A stretch of 17,451 bases of DNA from Alphaproteobacteria bacterium (GCA_021776755.1 JAJFFI010000264.1:1-17451), one strand, 5' to 3'; positions 6,951 to 15,274 are shown, numbered from the stretch's first letter. Numbers and translations: made by a program. Notes: a model not told the origin generated them from the letters alone.

Positions 6951-8273
6951 CTACCAGCGGCGTTCGAATTTCTTGCGCAGCAAGACGGCCAGCGCATTCA
7001 TGATAACGAGGAACGCCAACAGCACCATGGTTGCCGCCGAGGTTTTCTCGAGAAAGGCTCGTTCCGGGCTGTCTGCCCAGAGATAAATCTGCACCGGCAG
7101 GACCGTCGCCGGATCGTTGAAACCGCCTGGAATGTCCACGATGAAGGCCACCATGCCGATCATCAGCAGCGGCGCGGTTTCGCCGAGCGCGCGCGCCATG
7201 CCGATGATGGTGCCGGTCAGGATGCCGGGCATGGCCAGCGGCAGGACGTGGTTCATGACGGTTTGCATCTTTGAAGCGCCGACCCCGAGGGCCGCCTCGC
7301 GGATCGAGGGGGGCACCGCCTGTATCGCGGCGCGGCCGGCGATGATCACCGTCGGCAGCGTCATCAGTGCGAGCACCATGCCGCCCACCAGCGGTGCCGA
7401 ACGCGGCAGACCTGCGACGTTCAGGAAGACGGCCAGGCCCAATAGCCCGAAGACGATGCTCGGCACGGCCGCAAGGTTGTTGATGTTGACCTCGATCAGA
7501 TCGGTCCACCGGTTCTTCGGCGCGAACTCCTCGAGATAGATCGCTGTCGAAACGCCCAGCGGGAACGCCAGCACGAGTGTCACGATCAATGTCAGGAAAG
7601 AGCCCACGACCGCACCCCAGATGCCGGCAAGTTCCGGCTCTCGCGAGTCGCCGGTCGTGAAAAACGGGATATTGAACTTGCTCTCGATCTTCCCGGCCTT
7701 GTCGAGCCGGTCGTACCAGTCGATCTGTTTGTCATCGAGCCGCCGCGAGGAGGCCTGTGCGGTCCGGTCGATGAACCCCTTGCGCAGCATGTCGGCGTCA
7801 TCGGACATTGGGACGTCGACCGTAACCGTCTTGCCGATCAGCGACGGATCGGCAACGACGAGATCGCGCAACTGGTCCGCCGCACCCGGGCTCAGCAGGT
7901 CGGTCAGGCTGCGCTTGTCGCGGCGGGCGGTGACATCCGGAAACTGAACCCGGATGGCCCGCTTGACGATCCCGCCATAGTTGGCACCCAGCAGGGTGGC
8001 CTGGTCCGGTGCGGCCTGGTTCGGCTGAGGGGCACCGAACTCGCCTGGATCTAGGGTGACTTCGAGAGTCAGATAGGTCTGGGTGAATGCCGAGTATCCG
8101 CGCGACACGATGCTGCCGAGCAGCACGACGAGCGCCGTCAGCGCAAAGATGACCGCGATCAGGCCATAGAGCCGGAACCGCCGCTCCGCCGCATAGCGTT
8201 TGCGCGATTGGGCTGTGCCCTTGTAAAGCGGACCCGACCGGACGCTGCTGGGATCGATGCTCGCGTCAGTCAT
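6951..8273 (-). CDS. pstA: Phosphate ABC transporter permease PstA, long alphaproteobacterial form
   Basis: A 440-residue inner-membrane subunit of the phosphate channel. After a cytoplasmic N-terminus comes one membrane segment (about 35-56), then a large hydrophilic region (about 58-212), presumably periplasmic. The normal permease core follows (about 218-435), with the EAA-type coupling loop around [17 protein letters not shown] and the phosphate-permease motif [12 protein letters not shown]. coli PstA is about 296 residues, so the insert adds roughly 140-150. This matches the domain known as DUF3333 in alphaproteobacterial PstA; its role is not established. The ATG lies inside the end of pstC (8-bp overlap), suggesting translational coupling. 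Confidence 0.93.
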   Translation of the reverse strand: MTDASIDPSSVRSGPLYKGTAQSRKRYAAERRFRLYGLIAVIFALTALVVLLGSIVSRGYSAFTQTYLTLEVTLDPGEFGAPQPNQAAPDQATLLGANYGGIVKRAIRVQFPDVTARRDKRSLTDLLSPGAADQLRDLVVADPSLIGKTVTVDVPMSDDADMLRKGFIDRTAQASSRRLDDKQIDWYDRLDKAGKIESKFNIPFFTTGDSREPELAGIWGAVVGSFLTLIVTLVLAFPLGVSTAIYLEEFAPKNRWTDLIEVNINNLAAVPSIVFGLLGLAVFLNVAGLPRSAPLVGGMVLALMTLPTVIIAGRAAIQAVPPSIREAALGVGASKMQTVMNHVLPLAMPGILTGTIIGMARALGETAPLLMIGMVAFIVDIPGGFNDPATVLPVQIYLWADSPERAFLEKTSAATMVLLAFLVIMNALAVLLRKKFERRW

Positions 8274-9648
8274 ATTTTTCCCTGTAGCGCTGGACCACGC
8301 GGAGCGCGATCAGGTTCAGCATCAAGGTGATCACGAAAAGTACCAGGCCGAGCGCAAAGGCGGCCAACGTCTTCGCGCTGTCGAATTCCTGGTCGCCAAC
8401 CAGCAGGGTCACAATCTGGACCGTTACAGTGGTGACCGCTTCCAGCGGGTTGGCGGTCAGGTTTGCGGCAAGGCCCGCTGCCATCACGACGATCATGGTC
8501 TCGCCGATCGCGCGCGAAACCGCCAGCAGCACAGCGCCGACGATGCCCGGCAAGGCGGCCGGCAGGATGACATGCCGGATCGTTTCGGACGGCGTGGCGC
8601 CCATCCCGAGCGATCCTTCGCGGAGACTTTGCGGAACCGCGTTGATGACATCGTCCGAGAGCGACGACACGAAGGGAATGATCATGATGCCCATGACCAT
8701 GCCCGCGGCGAGTGCGCTTTCAGACGCGACGTCGAGGCCGATGCCCTCACCGAACCCCCGGATCGCGGGGGCGACGATCAATGCCGCGAAGAATCCGTAG
8801 ACGACAGTCGGGATGCCCGCGAGGATCTCCATCACCGGTTTGATGATGGCGCGCGCCCGGCGGCTTGCGTATTCGGCGAGATAGATGGCCGAGAAAAGCC
8901 CGATCGGCACCGCAACGATCATGGCGATGCCGGTAATCAGCAGTGTGCCCGCCATGACCGGGATCATGCCGAATGCACCGGTCGCGCCGACCTGGTCCTT
9001 GCGGATGGCGGTCTGTGGACTCCACTCGAGGCCGAACAGGAACTCGTGCAGCGGCACTTTCTCGAAGAAGCGGATCGCCTCGAACAACAGCGACAAGACG
9101 ATACCGATCGTCGTGAGAATGGCGATCAGCGAGCTCAACAGCAAAACGGTCGTGAGGATCTTCTCAACCCGGTTCCGGGCACGGAGTGCCGGCTGGATGC
9201 GGCGGTAGCTCAGCAGGAACCCGATCAGTGCGATCGCGAACACGAGCACGGCCGAGGCATAGATCGAAGTGCTCTGCAGCGACTCGTAGTGCGCGACCGC
9301 GGCCCGGATATGCGGCTCGGGCGTACTCGCGCGGGCGATGTCGCCGCGCGCCAGATTGCGCACATCGTTCATCAGCAGATTGAGCTTGTCGGCCGACATT
9401 CCGCGGACGTCCTCGGGCAATCCCGAGACCACCAGACTCTCGATGATCTTCTGGTCGAAGAACATCCAGGCCCCAAGCACGAGAAGTGCGGGAATGCCGC
9501 ACCAGAGCGCGACGTAGAAACCGTAGTAGCTGGGAAGCGAATGCAGCGGCCGGCCGACGTCCGCACTCGCGGCCGCCCGATTCCGCCCCATGTAGAAGCT
9601 GGACATCAGAAACAGCATCACGACTGCGAGAATGATACCGATGCTCAT
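8266..9648 (-). CDS. pstC: Phosphate ABC transporter permease PstC, N-terminally extended
   Basis: A 460-residue inner-membrane subunit that forms the phosphate channel with PstA. E. coli PstC is about 319 residues. The extra N-terminal part has two hydrophobic segments (about 2-20 and 43-64), a hydrophilic stretch (65-127) and a third hydrophobic segment (128-147). The permease core runs from about 165 to 455, with the EAA loop SLREGSLGMGATPSETIRHV and the conserved SRAIGETMIV motif. The ATG at 9648 has AAGGA about 8 nt upstream. It follows pstS after a 129-bp gap carrying a stable hairpin, so its expression may be lower than that of pstS. Confidence 0.93.
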   Translation of the reverse strand: MSIGIILAVVMLFLMSSFYMGRNRAAASADVGRPLHSLPSYYGFYVALWCGIPALLVLGAWMFFDQKIIESLVVSGLPEDVRGMSADKLNLLMNDVRNLARGDIARASTPEPHIRAAVAHYESLQSTSIYASAVLVFAIALIGFLLSYRRIQPALRARNRVEKILTTVLLLSSLIAILTTIGIVLSLLFEAIRFFEKVPLHEFLFGLEWSPQTAIRKDQVGATGAFGMIPVMAGTLLITGIAMIVAVPIGLFSAIYLAEYASRRARAIIKPVMEILAGIPTVVYGFFAALIVAPAIRGFGEGIGLDVASESALAAGMVMGIMIIPFVSSLSDDVINAVPQSLREGSLGMGATPSETIRHVILPAALPGIVGAVLLAVSRAIGETMIVVMAAGLAANLTANPLEAVTTVTVQIVTLLVGDQEFDSAKTLAAFALGLVLFVITLMLNLIALRVVQRYREKYD

Positions 9649-9722
9649 CTATCCGGTCCTTGCCTGGCGCGCGCGGCGGTCAGGGAGAAATGGCGAAACA
9701 AATGAATTCGCAAAACGAAGCG

Positions 9723-9755
9723 CGGGCGGCCGGAGTGAATATCGCCGACCGCCCG
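9723..9755 (-). terminator. Intercistronic hairpin between pstS and pstC (attenuator or mRNA stabiliser)
   Basis: On the minus-strand transcript an 11-bp stem forms between the complements of 9745-9755 and 9723-9733, with one U-G wobble and an 11-nt loop, starting 23 nt after the pstS stop. Only CTTCGTTTTG follows, not a clean U-run, so full termination is unlikely. In other bacteria similar elements after binding-protein genes raise the ratio of binding protein to permease; that role is inferred here. Confidence 0.5.
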
Positions 9756-9777
9756 GCGGGTCGTCAGACTTCGAACG

Positions 9778-10833
9778 CTACATGGCAAGCGGCTTGAGGC
9801 CCTGCGCCTCTTCCGCCTGTTTCTTGCGGGCCTCGTCCGGCAGCGGGATCAGGCCTTTCTCGGCCAGATACCCGTCAGGACCCCAGGCTTTCTCGCTGGT
9901 GAATTCGGTGATGAACTCCTTGATGCCGGGGATCGAGCCGATGTGAGCATTCTTGACGTAGAAGTAGAGGTCGCGGGAGATCGGGTACTTCTGCTCCGAG
10001 ATATTCTCGAACGTCGGCGTCACGCCGTCGACGATGCTGCCCTGGATCTTGTCCGCGTTCTGGTCGAGGAAGCTGAAGCCGAAGACGCCGAGCGCATCCG
10101 GATTGGCCTCGAGCTTCTGGACGATCAGGTTGTCGTTTTCGCCGGCCTCGACATAAGCGCCATCCTCGCGGATACCGCGGCAGACCGCCTTGTACCGGTC
10201 CGTGTCGGTCTTTTTCATTGCCGCGAGTTCCGGGAAGGACTTGCAGCCGCCTTCCATCGCGAGTTCGTTGAAGGCGTCGCGCGTGCCCGAGGTCGGCGGC
10301 GGGCCAAGGACCTCGATCTTCACTTTCGGCAGCGACGGGTCGATGTCACTCCACATCTTGTTCGGGTTCGGGACGAGTTTGCCGCCTTCCTTGTTGCCCT
10401 CCGGGACGTCCTTGGCGAGCGCCAGGAAGATCTGGCGGAGCGTCAACGACATCTCGGGCGACTTCTTCGAATTGGCGATGACGATCCCGTCATAGCCGAC
10501 CTTCACCTCGGTAATTTCGGTGATGCCGTTGGCGGCGCAGTTTTCGACCTCGGACTTCTTGATCCGGCGGGATGAGTTGGTGATGTCGGGGTGGCCCGTG
10601 CCGATGCCGGCGCAGAACAGCTTGAGCCCGCCGCCCGCGCCCGTGCTCTCGACGACCGGGGTCTTGAATTTGCCCTTGTAGACCTTGCCGTAGTTTTCGG
10701 CCACGGCAGTCGAGAACGGGAAGACGGTGGATGACCCAACGATGCGGATCTGGTCGCGGGCGTCTGCCGCAACCGGCGCCAGAATAGCCATAGCCGCGGC
10801 AAGTCCGACGAAACTGCCTGCCTTCTTGAACAT
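9778..10833 (-). CDS. pstS: Periplasmic phosphate-binding protein PstS
   Basis: A 351-residue high-affinity phosphate receptor that delivers Pi to PstCA. A Sec signal peptide (KK at 3-4, hydrophobic core 8-21) ends in ADA at 23-25, predicting cleavage after A25 and no lipid anchor. Phosphate-contact segments are intact: GSSTVFPFS (33-41), D83 followed by SSRRIKKSE (87-95), and TSGTRDAF (181-188) with the key Arg and Asp. The SSRRIK form is usual for the alphaproteobacterial PstS group. GGAGG (complement of 10838-10842) 5 nt upstream supports the ATG at 10833; an ATG four bases earlier is in another frame. It is first in the Pho-box-controlled operon, behind a leader of about 220 nt. Confidence 0.95.
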   Translation of the reverse strand: MFKKAGSFVGLAAAMAILAPVAADARDQIRIVGSSTVFPFSTAVAENYGKVYKGKFKTPVVESTGAGGGLKLFCAGIGTGHPDITNSSRRIKKSEVENCAANGITEITEVKVGYDGIVIANSKKSPEMSLTLRQIFLALAKDVPEGNKEGGKLVPNPNKMWSDIDPSLPKVKIEVLGPPPTSGTRDAFNELAMEGGCKSFPELAAMKKTDTDRYKAVCRGIREDGAYVEAGENDNLIVQKLEANPDALGVFGFSFLDQNADKIQGSIVDGVTPTFENISEQKYPISRDLYFYVKNAHIGSIPGIKEFITEFTSEKAWGPDGYLAEKGLIPLPDEARKKQAEEAQGLKPLAM

Positions 10834-10904
10834 TCATGCCTCCAAATGGGATAGCCTGGGGAAACTTTTCGAGATCGGACTGGCGGACTGGTTTGATCGT
10901 GCGG

Positions 10905-10940
10905 TTACTGATTGAACCGGCAACCTGGAGCCTCTTGCAT
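10905..10940 (-). CDS. Possible 11-codon ORF in the pstS leader (low confidence)
   Basis: ATG at 10940 opens MQEAPGCRFNQ and stops at TAA (complement of 10905-10907). GGAGG (complement of 10950-10954) stands 9 nt upstream, an acceptable if slightly long spacing. The frame lies within the predicted pstS transcript, about 72 nt before the pstS ATG. It could be an upstream regulatory ORF or chance; no residue run suggests attenuation by a particular amino acid. Confidence 0.2.
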   Translation of the reverse strand: MQEAPGCRFNQ

Positions 10941-11059
10941 TCGGCCGTGCCTCCGGGACGTTCAATGAGACGTCGCTGTCTGGCTCCGGGTTCTCCCGTC
11001 CAGGGCGACTGAATTCAAACCGCCAGCCGATGCCGGAACCCTAGGGCGGCATGCTTCCC

Positions 11060-11093
11060 AAATTACTACGGAAACATGACAGTTGTGTTACAA
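11060..11093 (-). promoter_or_regulatory. Pho box and -10 of the pst operon promoter
   Basis: On the minus strand, TTGTAACACAACTGTCAT (complement of 11076-11093) has the 7-4-7 form of a PhoB site: TTGTAAC, ACAA, then a perfect CTGTCAT. The next 11-bp step, CCGTAGT, is a weaker third unit. Ten bases after the box comes TAATTT (complement of 11060-11065), a reasonable -10 at the spacing of E. coli PhoB-dependent promoters, where the Pho box replaces the -35. Transcription would start near 11053. Confidence 0.75.
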
Positions 11094-11125
11094 CGCACTC
11101 GCCGAGATGTGGAAAAATCTCTTTG

Positions 11126-11153
11126 TTTATAGAAGCTTATCCATACAAACCAA
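11126..11153 (-). promoter_or_regulatory. Sigma70-like promoter upstream of the Pho box
   Basis: On the minus strand, TTGGTT (complement of 11148-11153) and TATAAA (complement of 11126-11131, five of six consensus bases) are 16 bp apart. A start near 11119 would lie upstream of the Pho box and could give basal pst expression in high phosphate. PhoB bound at the Pho box might then obstruct it. Confidence 0.4.
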
Positions 11154-11230
11154 CGCTCTACGGCGACCCCTTCAGACTGCGGTAAAGCCAAGCGCCAAAG
11201 CCATAACCGTGACCTCGGTTTCCGGCTCCA

Positions 11231-12673
11231 TCAGGTTTCTTCGGGGGAATTTTTCGTTGGAGAACCTGGCGCAGACTGAAGTGCAGGGAGCTCGAAACAG
11301 AAGGTGCTGCCGCTGCCCGGTTCGCTTTCGACGGTGAGCCGGCCGCGGTGCCGGGTCAGGATGTGCTTGACGATCGCAAGCCCGAGGCCGGTGCCGCCGA
11401 TATCGGGGCTCCGGGCCGGGTCTACCCGGTAGAACCGTTCGGTCAGCCGGGGGACATGGTGCTCGGGGATGCCCGGTCCGTCGTCGATCACGCACACCCG
11501 GTATGTGCCGGGCACGCCGCCGGCAGTCGCCTGGACGCGGATCGACACGCCGTCGCCGCCGTACTTGATGGCATTGTCGAAGAGGTTCGAGATCACTTCG
11601 GCCATCTGGTCGGGATCGGCGCGGACGAAGGCCCCGCCGCTCATCGACTCGTCGAAGGTGAGCGATATCTCGGCTTGCGCCGCTTTGGCCTGGGGCTCGA
11701 ACTCGTCAACTACCGAGCGGATCATTGCCACCAGGTCGACGCGTTCGCTCGGCAGCGTGTGCTCCTGCAGTTCAATCGCATTGAGCGATGTCAGGCCTTT
11801 CAGGAGCCGCGTCATCCGGCCGGCCTGCCGGTCCATGACCTCGAGGAAGCGGCCGCGGGCGGCGGAGTCTTCAGCGGCCGGCCCCTGCAGTGTGTCGATG
11901 AAGCCGATAATGTTGGTCAGTGGCGTCCGCATCTCGTGGCCGAGGTTGGCGATGAAGTCGCGTCGCAGGGTTTCGATCCGTTTGCGTTCGGTGATGTCGT
12001 GCAGCACGACGGCTGCCGCAGCTTCGCCACGTCCTCCACCAGGGCGTTGCCCCGCCACAGGGGCCTGCCCTACCGGAAAAAGGCTCGCCATCAGAACCCG
12101 TTCGGCCGGCACGGGGATCGTGAACTCGATATGCGCGGCCTCGCCGCCGCTCGCGGACAGAGATTCGAGCCCGCGTCGCAGGGCGGGATTCCGCACAACG
12201 CTGCCGATTTCCTGACCGCCGATGCGGCTCCCGAGAAGGTCTCCGGCGGCGCGGTTGGCAAACAGGATGCGATTGTCGGCGTCGGCGATCAGGACGGCGT
12301 CCGGCAGGGCGTCGAGCACGCGGGCCTGCAGCGCACGGTCGCGTTCGGCATCGCCCCTGTGCCGTTGCATCACCTCGTGGGCGCGGCGCACCGCGGAAAC
12401 AAGCTCAGGCATCAAAAGGGATGCCGTTGCGGGCGGCTCCGCACCACGTCCGCTGACCAGGGCCTCGGCATAGGCCCGCATGGCAAGCAATCCCCGCAGA
12501 AACGGGCGGGCCAGCACTGCCGACCCCAGCAGAATGCAGGCACCGGCGGCGATGCCGGTCAGCGGCTCGAGCCGCCCCGCGAACACCAGCACGGCGATCA
12601 CCGCAAGACCTGGCGCTGCCGAGGCAAAGGCGAGCGCAAAAAGTCGGCTGGGCTGAAGCGGGCGCTTGGGCAT
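11231..12673 (-). CDS. phoR: Phosphate regulon sensor histidine kinase PhoR
   Basis: A 480-residue membrane-anchored kinase that phosphorylates PhoB when phosphate import is limiting, under control of PstSCAB-PhoU. Two membrane segments (about 10-32 and 38-58) leave almost no periplasmic loop, as in other PhoR proteins that read the transporter rather than phosphate itself. A PAS domain spans about 112-228. The H-box NLGHEMRTPLTN contains phospho-acceptor H246, followed by the N box NLFDNAIKY, G1 DDGPGI, F box ERFYRVD and G2 GGTGLGLAIV. The short C-terminal tail is Pro/Ser-rich. No clear Shine-Dalgarno precedes the ATG at 12673, which begins 24 bp after maeB, so translation may depend on readthrough from maeB. 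The PhoR assignment rests on its place beside pst and phoB. Confidence 0.92.
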   Translation of the reverse strand: MPKRPLQPSRLFALAFASAAPGLAVIAVLVFAGRLEPLTGIAAGACILLGSAVLARPFLRGLLAMRAYAEALVSGRGAEPPATASLLMPELVSAVRRAHEVMQRHRGDAERDRALQARVLDALPDAVLIADADNRILFANRAAGDLLGSRIGGQEIGSVVRNPALRRGLESLSASGGEAAHIEFTIPVPAERVLMASLFPVGQAPVAGQRPGGGRGEAAAAVVLHDITERKRIETLRRDFIANLGHEMRTPLTNIIGFIDTLQGPAAEDSAARGRFLEVMDRQAGRMTRLLKGLTSLNAIELQEHTLPSERVDLVAMIRSVVDEFEPQAKAAQAEISLTFDESMSGGAFVRADPDQMAEVISNLFDNAIKYGGDGVSIRVQATAGGVPGTYRVCVIDDGPGIPEHHVPRLTERFYRVDPARSPDIGGTGLGLAIVKHILTRHRGRLTVESEPGSGSTFCFELPALQSAPGSPTKNSPEET

Positions 12674-12697
12674 CGAAAATCGCCGCGGTGTGGAAGG

Positions 12698-14962
12698 CTA
12701 TTCTATTGCGTCGTGAGCGGCCAAAGCGGCGAGGTTCACGATGTCGCTTGCCGTGGCACTCATGCTGCTGATCTGGACCGGCTTGCCGAGGCCCTTGAGA
12801 ATTGGCCCGATCACGGTGCCGCCGCCGAGCTTCTGGAACATCTTGGCTGCGATATTCGCACTGTGAAGATCGGGCATGATCAGCACATTGGCGGGCCCCG
12901 ACAGACGGCAGAACGGGTACAGTTTCATGATGTCAGGGTCGAGCGCGACCTCCGCAGTCATTTCGCCATCGTATTCAAAATCAACGGCACGGGAGTCGAG
13001 CATCGAGACCGCGTTCCGGACTTCCTCGGTGTGCGGGCTCATCGGGTTGCCGAAACTCGAGAAGCTCAGGAAGGCGATCCGCGGTTCGTGCCCGAGCTCA
13101 CGCGCGGCCGTTGCCGCCTGGGCTGCAATATCGGCAAGCACGACCGCGGACGGCTGCTCGTGCACGGTGGTATCGGCGATGAACACGGTGCGGTTCCGGG
13201 TGACGATGATTGAAAGACCGAAGACACGCTGACCCTGCTGGCGGTCGATAACCCGGTTCACATCCTCAAAGCTGACATGAAAGCGCCGCGTCAGGCCGGT
13301 GACCATCGCGTCCGCATCGCCCAGCGCAACCATGCAGGCGGCAAATACGTTCCGCCCCTGGTTCACCATTCGCTTGACGTCCCGGTGCAGCAGCCCCTTC
13401 CGTTGAAGGCGCTCATAGACGTATTTGGTGTAGCGTTCGTTGTCCTGCGACAGCCGCGCGTTGTGGATCTCGAAGACGCCGGAGTCGGCGATGCCCATTT
13501 CCTTCATCGTCTGGAGAATCTGCTCCTCGCGACCGATCAGGATAGGCTTGCCGTAGCCTGCATTGTGGAAGGCGATCGCGGCGCGGATCGTCCGTTCTTC
13601 CTCGCCCTCGGCAAACACCACGCGTTGGGGATCGCGGCGTACCTGGTCGAATATCCGTTGCAGGCTTGCCGAGGTGGGGTCAAGCCGCGCCGACAACTCG
13701 GCGACATAGGCATCCATGTCGATCACCGGCTTGCGGGCGACACCCGACTTCATCGCGGCTTCCGCGACTGCCGGGGGAACCGCGGATATCAGCCGCGGAT
13801 CGAACGGCACCGGGATCAGATAATCGGGTCCGTAGCGCAGGCGCTGCCCGGAATAGGCGGCATCGACCTCGTCGGGCACTTCCTCTCGTGCCAGCGCGGC
13901 CAGTGCCTCGGCGGCGGCAATTTTCATTTCCTCGTTGATGGTCGACGCGCGCACATCGAGTGCGCCCCGGAAGATGTACGGAAAGCCCAGCACGTTGTTG
14001 ACCTGGTTCGGATAGTCCGACCGTCCAGTCGCGACGATTGCGTCTTCGCGCGCCTCCGCGATGGCTTCGGGCGTGATCTCGGGGTCCGGATTGGCCATCG
14101 CGAAAATGATCGGCTTGTCGGCCATCGAGGTGACCATTTCCTGTGTCACCGCGCCCTTCACCGAAAGGCCGAAAAACACGTCGGCGCCCTTCATGGCGTC
14201 CTCGAGCGTGCGCGCGTCCGTAACCGCGGCGTGGGCCGACTTCCACTGGTTCATGCCCTCTTCGCGGCCCTGATAGATAACGCCCTTGCTGTCGCACATG
14301 ATGACTGCGTCGTGCGGCATGCCCATGCTCTTGAGCAGCTCAATGCAGGCGATCGACGCAGCACCTGCGCCGTTCACCACCATGCGCGTGTTTTTCATCG
14401 TGCGCCCGGTGAGGTCCAGGGCGTTGATGAGCCCGGCCGCCGCGATGATTGCCGTGCCGTGCTGGTCGTCGTGAAACACCGGGATGTCCATCATTTCGCG
14501 CAGTTGCTGCTCGATGATGAAACACTCGGGCGCCTTGATGTCCTCGAGATTGATGCCGCCGAAGGTAGGACCCAGGTAACGCACGGCAGCAATAAATTTC
14601 TCGACGTCCCTGGTGTCGACCTCGATATCGATGCCGTCAATATCGGCGAACCGCTTGAAGAGAACGGCCTTGCCTTCCATCACGGGCTTGGAGGCGAGCG
14701 CGCCAAGGTCGCCGAGGCCAAGCACGGCGGTGCCGTTTGAAATCACGGCGACGAGATTGCCCTTGGCCGTGTAGTCGTAGGCCGAGTCCGGTTCTTCGGC
14801 GATGCGCAGGCAGGGCGCGGCAACGCCAGGCGAATAGGCAAGCGCCAGATCGCGCTGGGTCGTCAGCGGCTTGGTCGGACTGATCTCGATCTTGCCAGGC
14901 CGCCCGGAGGCGTGCATCAGCAGGGCTTCTTCGTCGGTGACGTGACTCGACTGATCGCTCAT
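12698..14962 (-). CDS. maeB: Malic enzyme with C-terminal phosphotransacetylase-like domain (MaeB type)
   Basis: A 754-residue cytosolic enzyme of the large bacterial malic enzyme class (E. coli MaeB is 759), decarboxylating malate to pyruvate with reduction of NAD(P). The catalytic half (about 1-425) shows AYSPG (42-46), EGKAVLFK (96-103, catalytic Lys at 98), the metal-ligand segments NLEDI (138-142) and HDDQHGTA (164-171), and the nucleotide-binding GAGAAS (198-203). The remainder (about 435-750), beginning [14 protein letters not shown], resembles phosphotransacetylase; in studied homologues this half is regulatory (acetyl-CoA) rather than catalytic. The frame extends back to 15187, but the start is placed at 14962 from family length and N-terminal similarity; the AGGA 12 nt upstream is weak. 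Cofactor preference cannot be told from sequence. phoR follows after 24 bp. Confidence 0.93.
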   Translation of the reverse strand: MSDQSSHVTDEEALLMHASGRPGKIEISPTKPLTTQRDLALAYSPGVAAPCLRIAEEPDSAYDYTAKGNLVAVISNGTAVLGLGDLGALASKPVMEGKAVLFKRFADIDGIDIEVDTRDVEKFIAAVRYLGPTFGGINLEDIKAPECFIIEQQLREMMDIPVFHDDQHGTAIIAAAGLINALDLTGRTMKNTRMVVNGAGAASIACIELLKSMGMPHDAVIMCDSKGVIYQGREEGMNQWKSAHAAVTDARTLEDAMKGADVFFGLSVKGAVTQEMVTSMADKPIIFAMANPDPEITPEAIAEAREDAIVATGRSDYPNQVNNVLGFPYIFRGALDVRASTINEEMKIAAAEALAALAREEVPDEVDAAYSGQRLRYGPDYLIPVPFDPRLISAVPPAVAEAAMKSGVARKPVIDMDAYVAELSARLDPTSASLQRIFDQVRRDPQRVVFAEGEEERTIRAAIAFHNAGYGKPILIGREEQILQTMKEMGIADSGVFEIHNARLSQDNERYTKYVYERLQRKGLLHRDVKRMVNQGRNVFAACMVALGDADAMVTGLTRRFHVSFEDVNRVIDRQQGQRVFGLSIIVTRNRTVFIADTTVHEQPSAVVLADIAAQAATAARELGHEPRIAFLSFSSFGNPMSPHTEEVRNAVSMLDSRAVDFEYDGEMTAEVALDPDIMKLYPFCRLSGPANVLIMPDLHSANIAAKMFQKLGGGTVIGPILKGLGKPVQISSMSATASDIVNLAALAAHDAIE

Positions 14963-15090
14963 CGGCGGGGGAGTTCCTGGTCTCGCGATTGTTTCAGTCC
15001 CGCCGGATGATGACGGGCATTTCTTGTTTATGCGCGGAATGGCCAAAGGTCGACCGAAGCCGCCAGCACCCGGAAACCGGTGTGTACGGA

Positions 15091-15118
15091 ACCATAACAA
15101 GGGCCTAGCGACATTCAA
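15091..15118 (-). promoter_or_regulatory. Candidate sigma70-like promoter of maeB
   Basis: On the minus strand, TTGAAT (complement of 15113-15118) and TATGGT (complement of 15091-15096) are 16 bp apart, each matching four of six consensus bases. Transcription would begin near 15084, leaving a leader of about 120 nt. This supports the shorter maeB start at 14962, since the longest frame would begin upstream of the promoter. Confidence 0.4.
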
Positions 15119-15197
15119 ACACCATAGCGCCTCTCTCACGCGCATTCGGGATACGCGGCGGATTGTCCGGGCGCACTCGAACCGCACCTCTCCCCTG

Positions 15198-15206
15198 TGC
15201 TAGATT
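15198..15206 (+). promoter_or_regulatory. Candidate extended -10 promoter of mutS
   Basis: TGCTAGATT has the extended -10 form TGn followed by TAGATT (15201-15206). No good -35 lies 16-18 bp upstream, which extended -10 promoters can tolerate. A start near 15213 would give a leader of about 60 nt, with the CGTCAT repeats at its beginning. Confidence 0.3.
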
Positions 15207-15274
15207 TCCGCGCGTCATCGCCCGTCATTGCGCGATACTGCACCTCACACCATCACGGTCGAGCCGCGGCAGCC

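Larger units (their letters stand above)
10834..11230. other. 397-bp phoR-pstS intergenic region: promoters and pstS leader
   Basis: No protein gene was found except a possible 11-codon leader ORF (10905-10940). Reading on the minus strand from phoR: a region without a clear terminator (11154-11230), a sigma70-like promoter (11126-11153) in an AT-rich patch that also holds two DnaA-box-like nonamers, the Pho box (11076-11093), its -10 (11060-11065), then about 220 nt of transcribed leader before pstS. The missing phoR terminator leaves readthrough from phoR into pst possible. Confidence 0.6.
14963..15274. other. 312-bp divergent maeB-mutS intergenic region
   Basis: Holds a candidate maeB promoter (15091-15118, minus strand) and a candidate extended -10 for mutS (15198-15206). 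CGTCAT is repeated at 15213-15218 and 15223-15228 (10-bp period). ATGACGGGC at 15010-15018 is the inverted copy of GCCCGTCAT at 15220-15228. No gene or terminator is evident; the maeB frame stays open into this region but its translation there does not resemble the family. Confidence 0.5.

Noticed and set aside
6935..6997. Longer PstB start overlapping pstA
   Set aside because: The ATG at 6934 has an ideally spaced GGGAGG, whereas the upstream ATG lies within pstA coding sequence and adds residues that match no family.
8257..9705. 482-codon open frame on the plus strand opposite pstC
   Set aside because: Antisense shadow of pstC: highly charged, low complexity, with no recognisable motif or ribosome binding site.
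11104..11121. GAGAT...ATCTC hairpin followed by a T-rich stretch on the plus strand
   Set aside because: The stem is short and AT-rich, and no plus-strand transcript is expected there that would need a terminator.
11348..13213. 621-codon open frame on the plus strand across phoR and the end of maeB
   Set aside because: It is antisense to two well-supported genes, spans their boundary, and its composition (rich in R, H, G, D) is typical of the reverse of GC-rich coding sequence.
13277..14740. 487-codon open frame on the plus strand opposite maeB
   Set aside because: Reverse-strand shadow of a conserved enzyme gene; no family resemblance.
14963..15187. 75-residue N-terminal extension of MaeB
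   Set aside because: It is Arg-rich without family similarity, would start upstream of the best promoter candidate, and the shorter form gives the normal family length.
15010..15228. Inverted 9-bp pair ATGACGGGC / GCCCGTCAT and the CGTCAT direct repeat between maeB and mutS
   Set aside because: A 9-bp match within 312 bp is fairly likely by chance, and neither copy sits at a clear promoter position on the maeB side.
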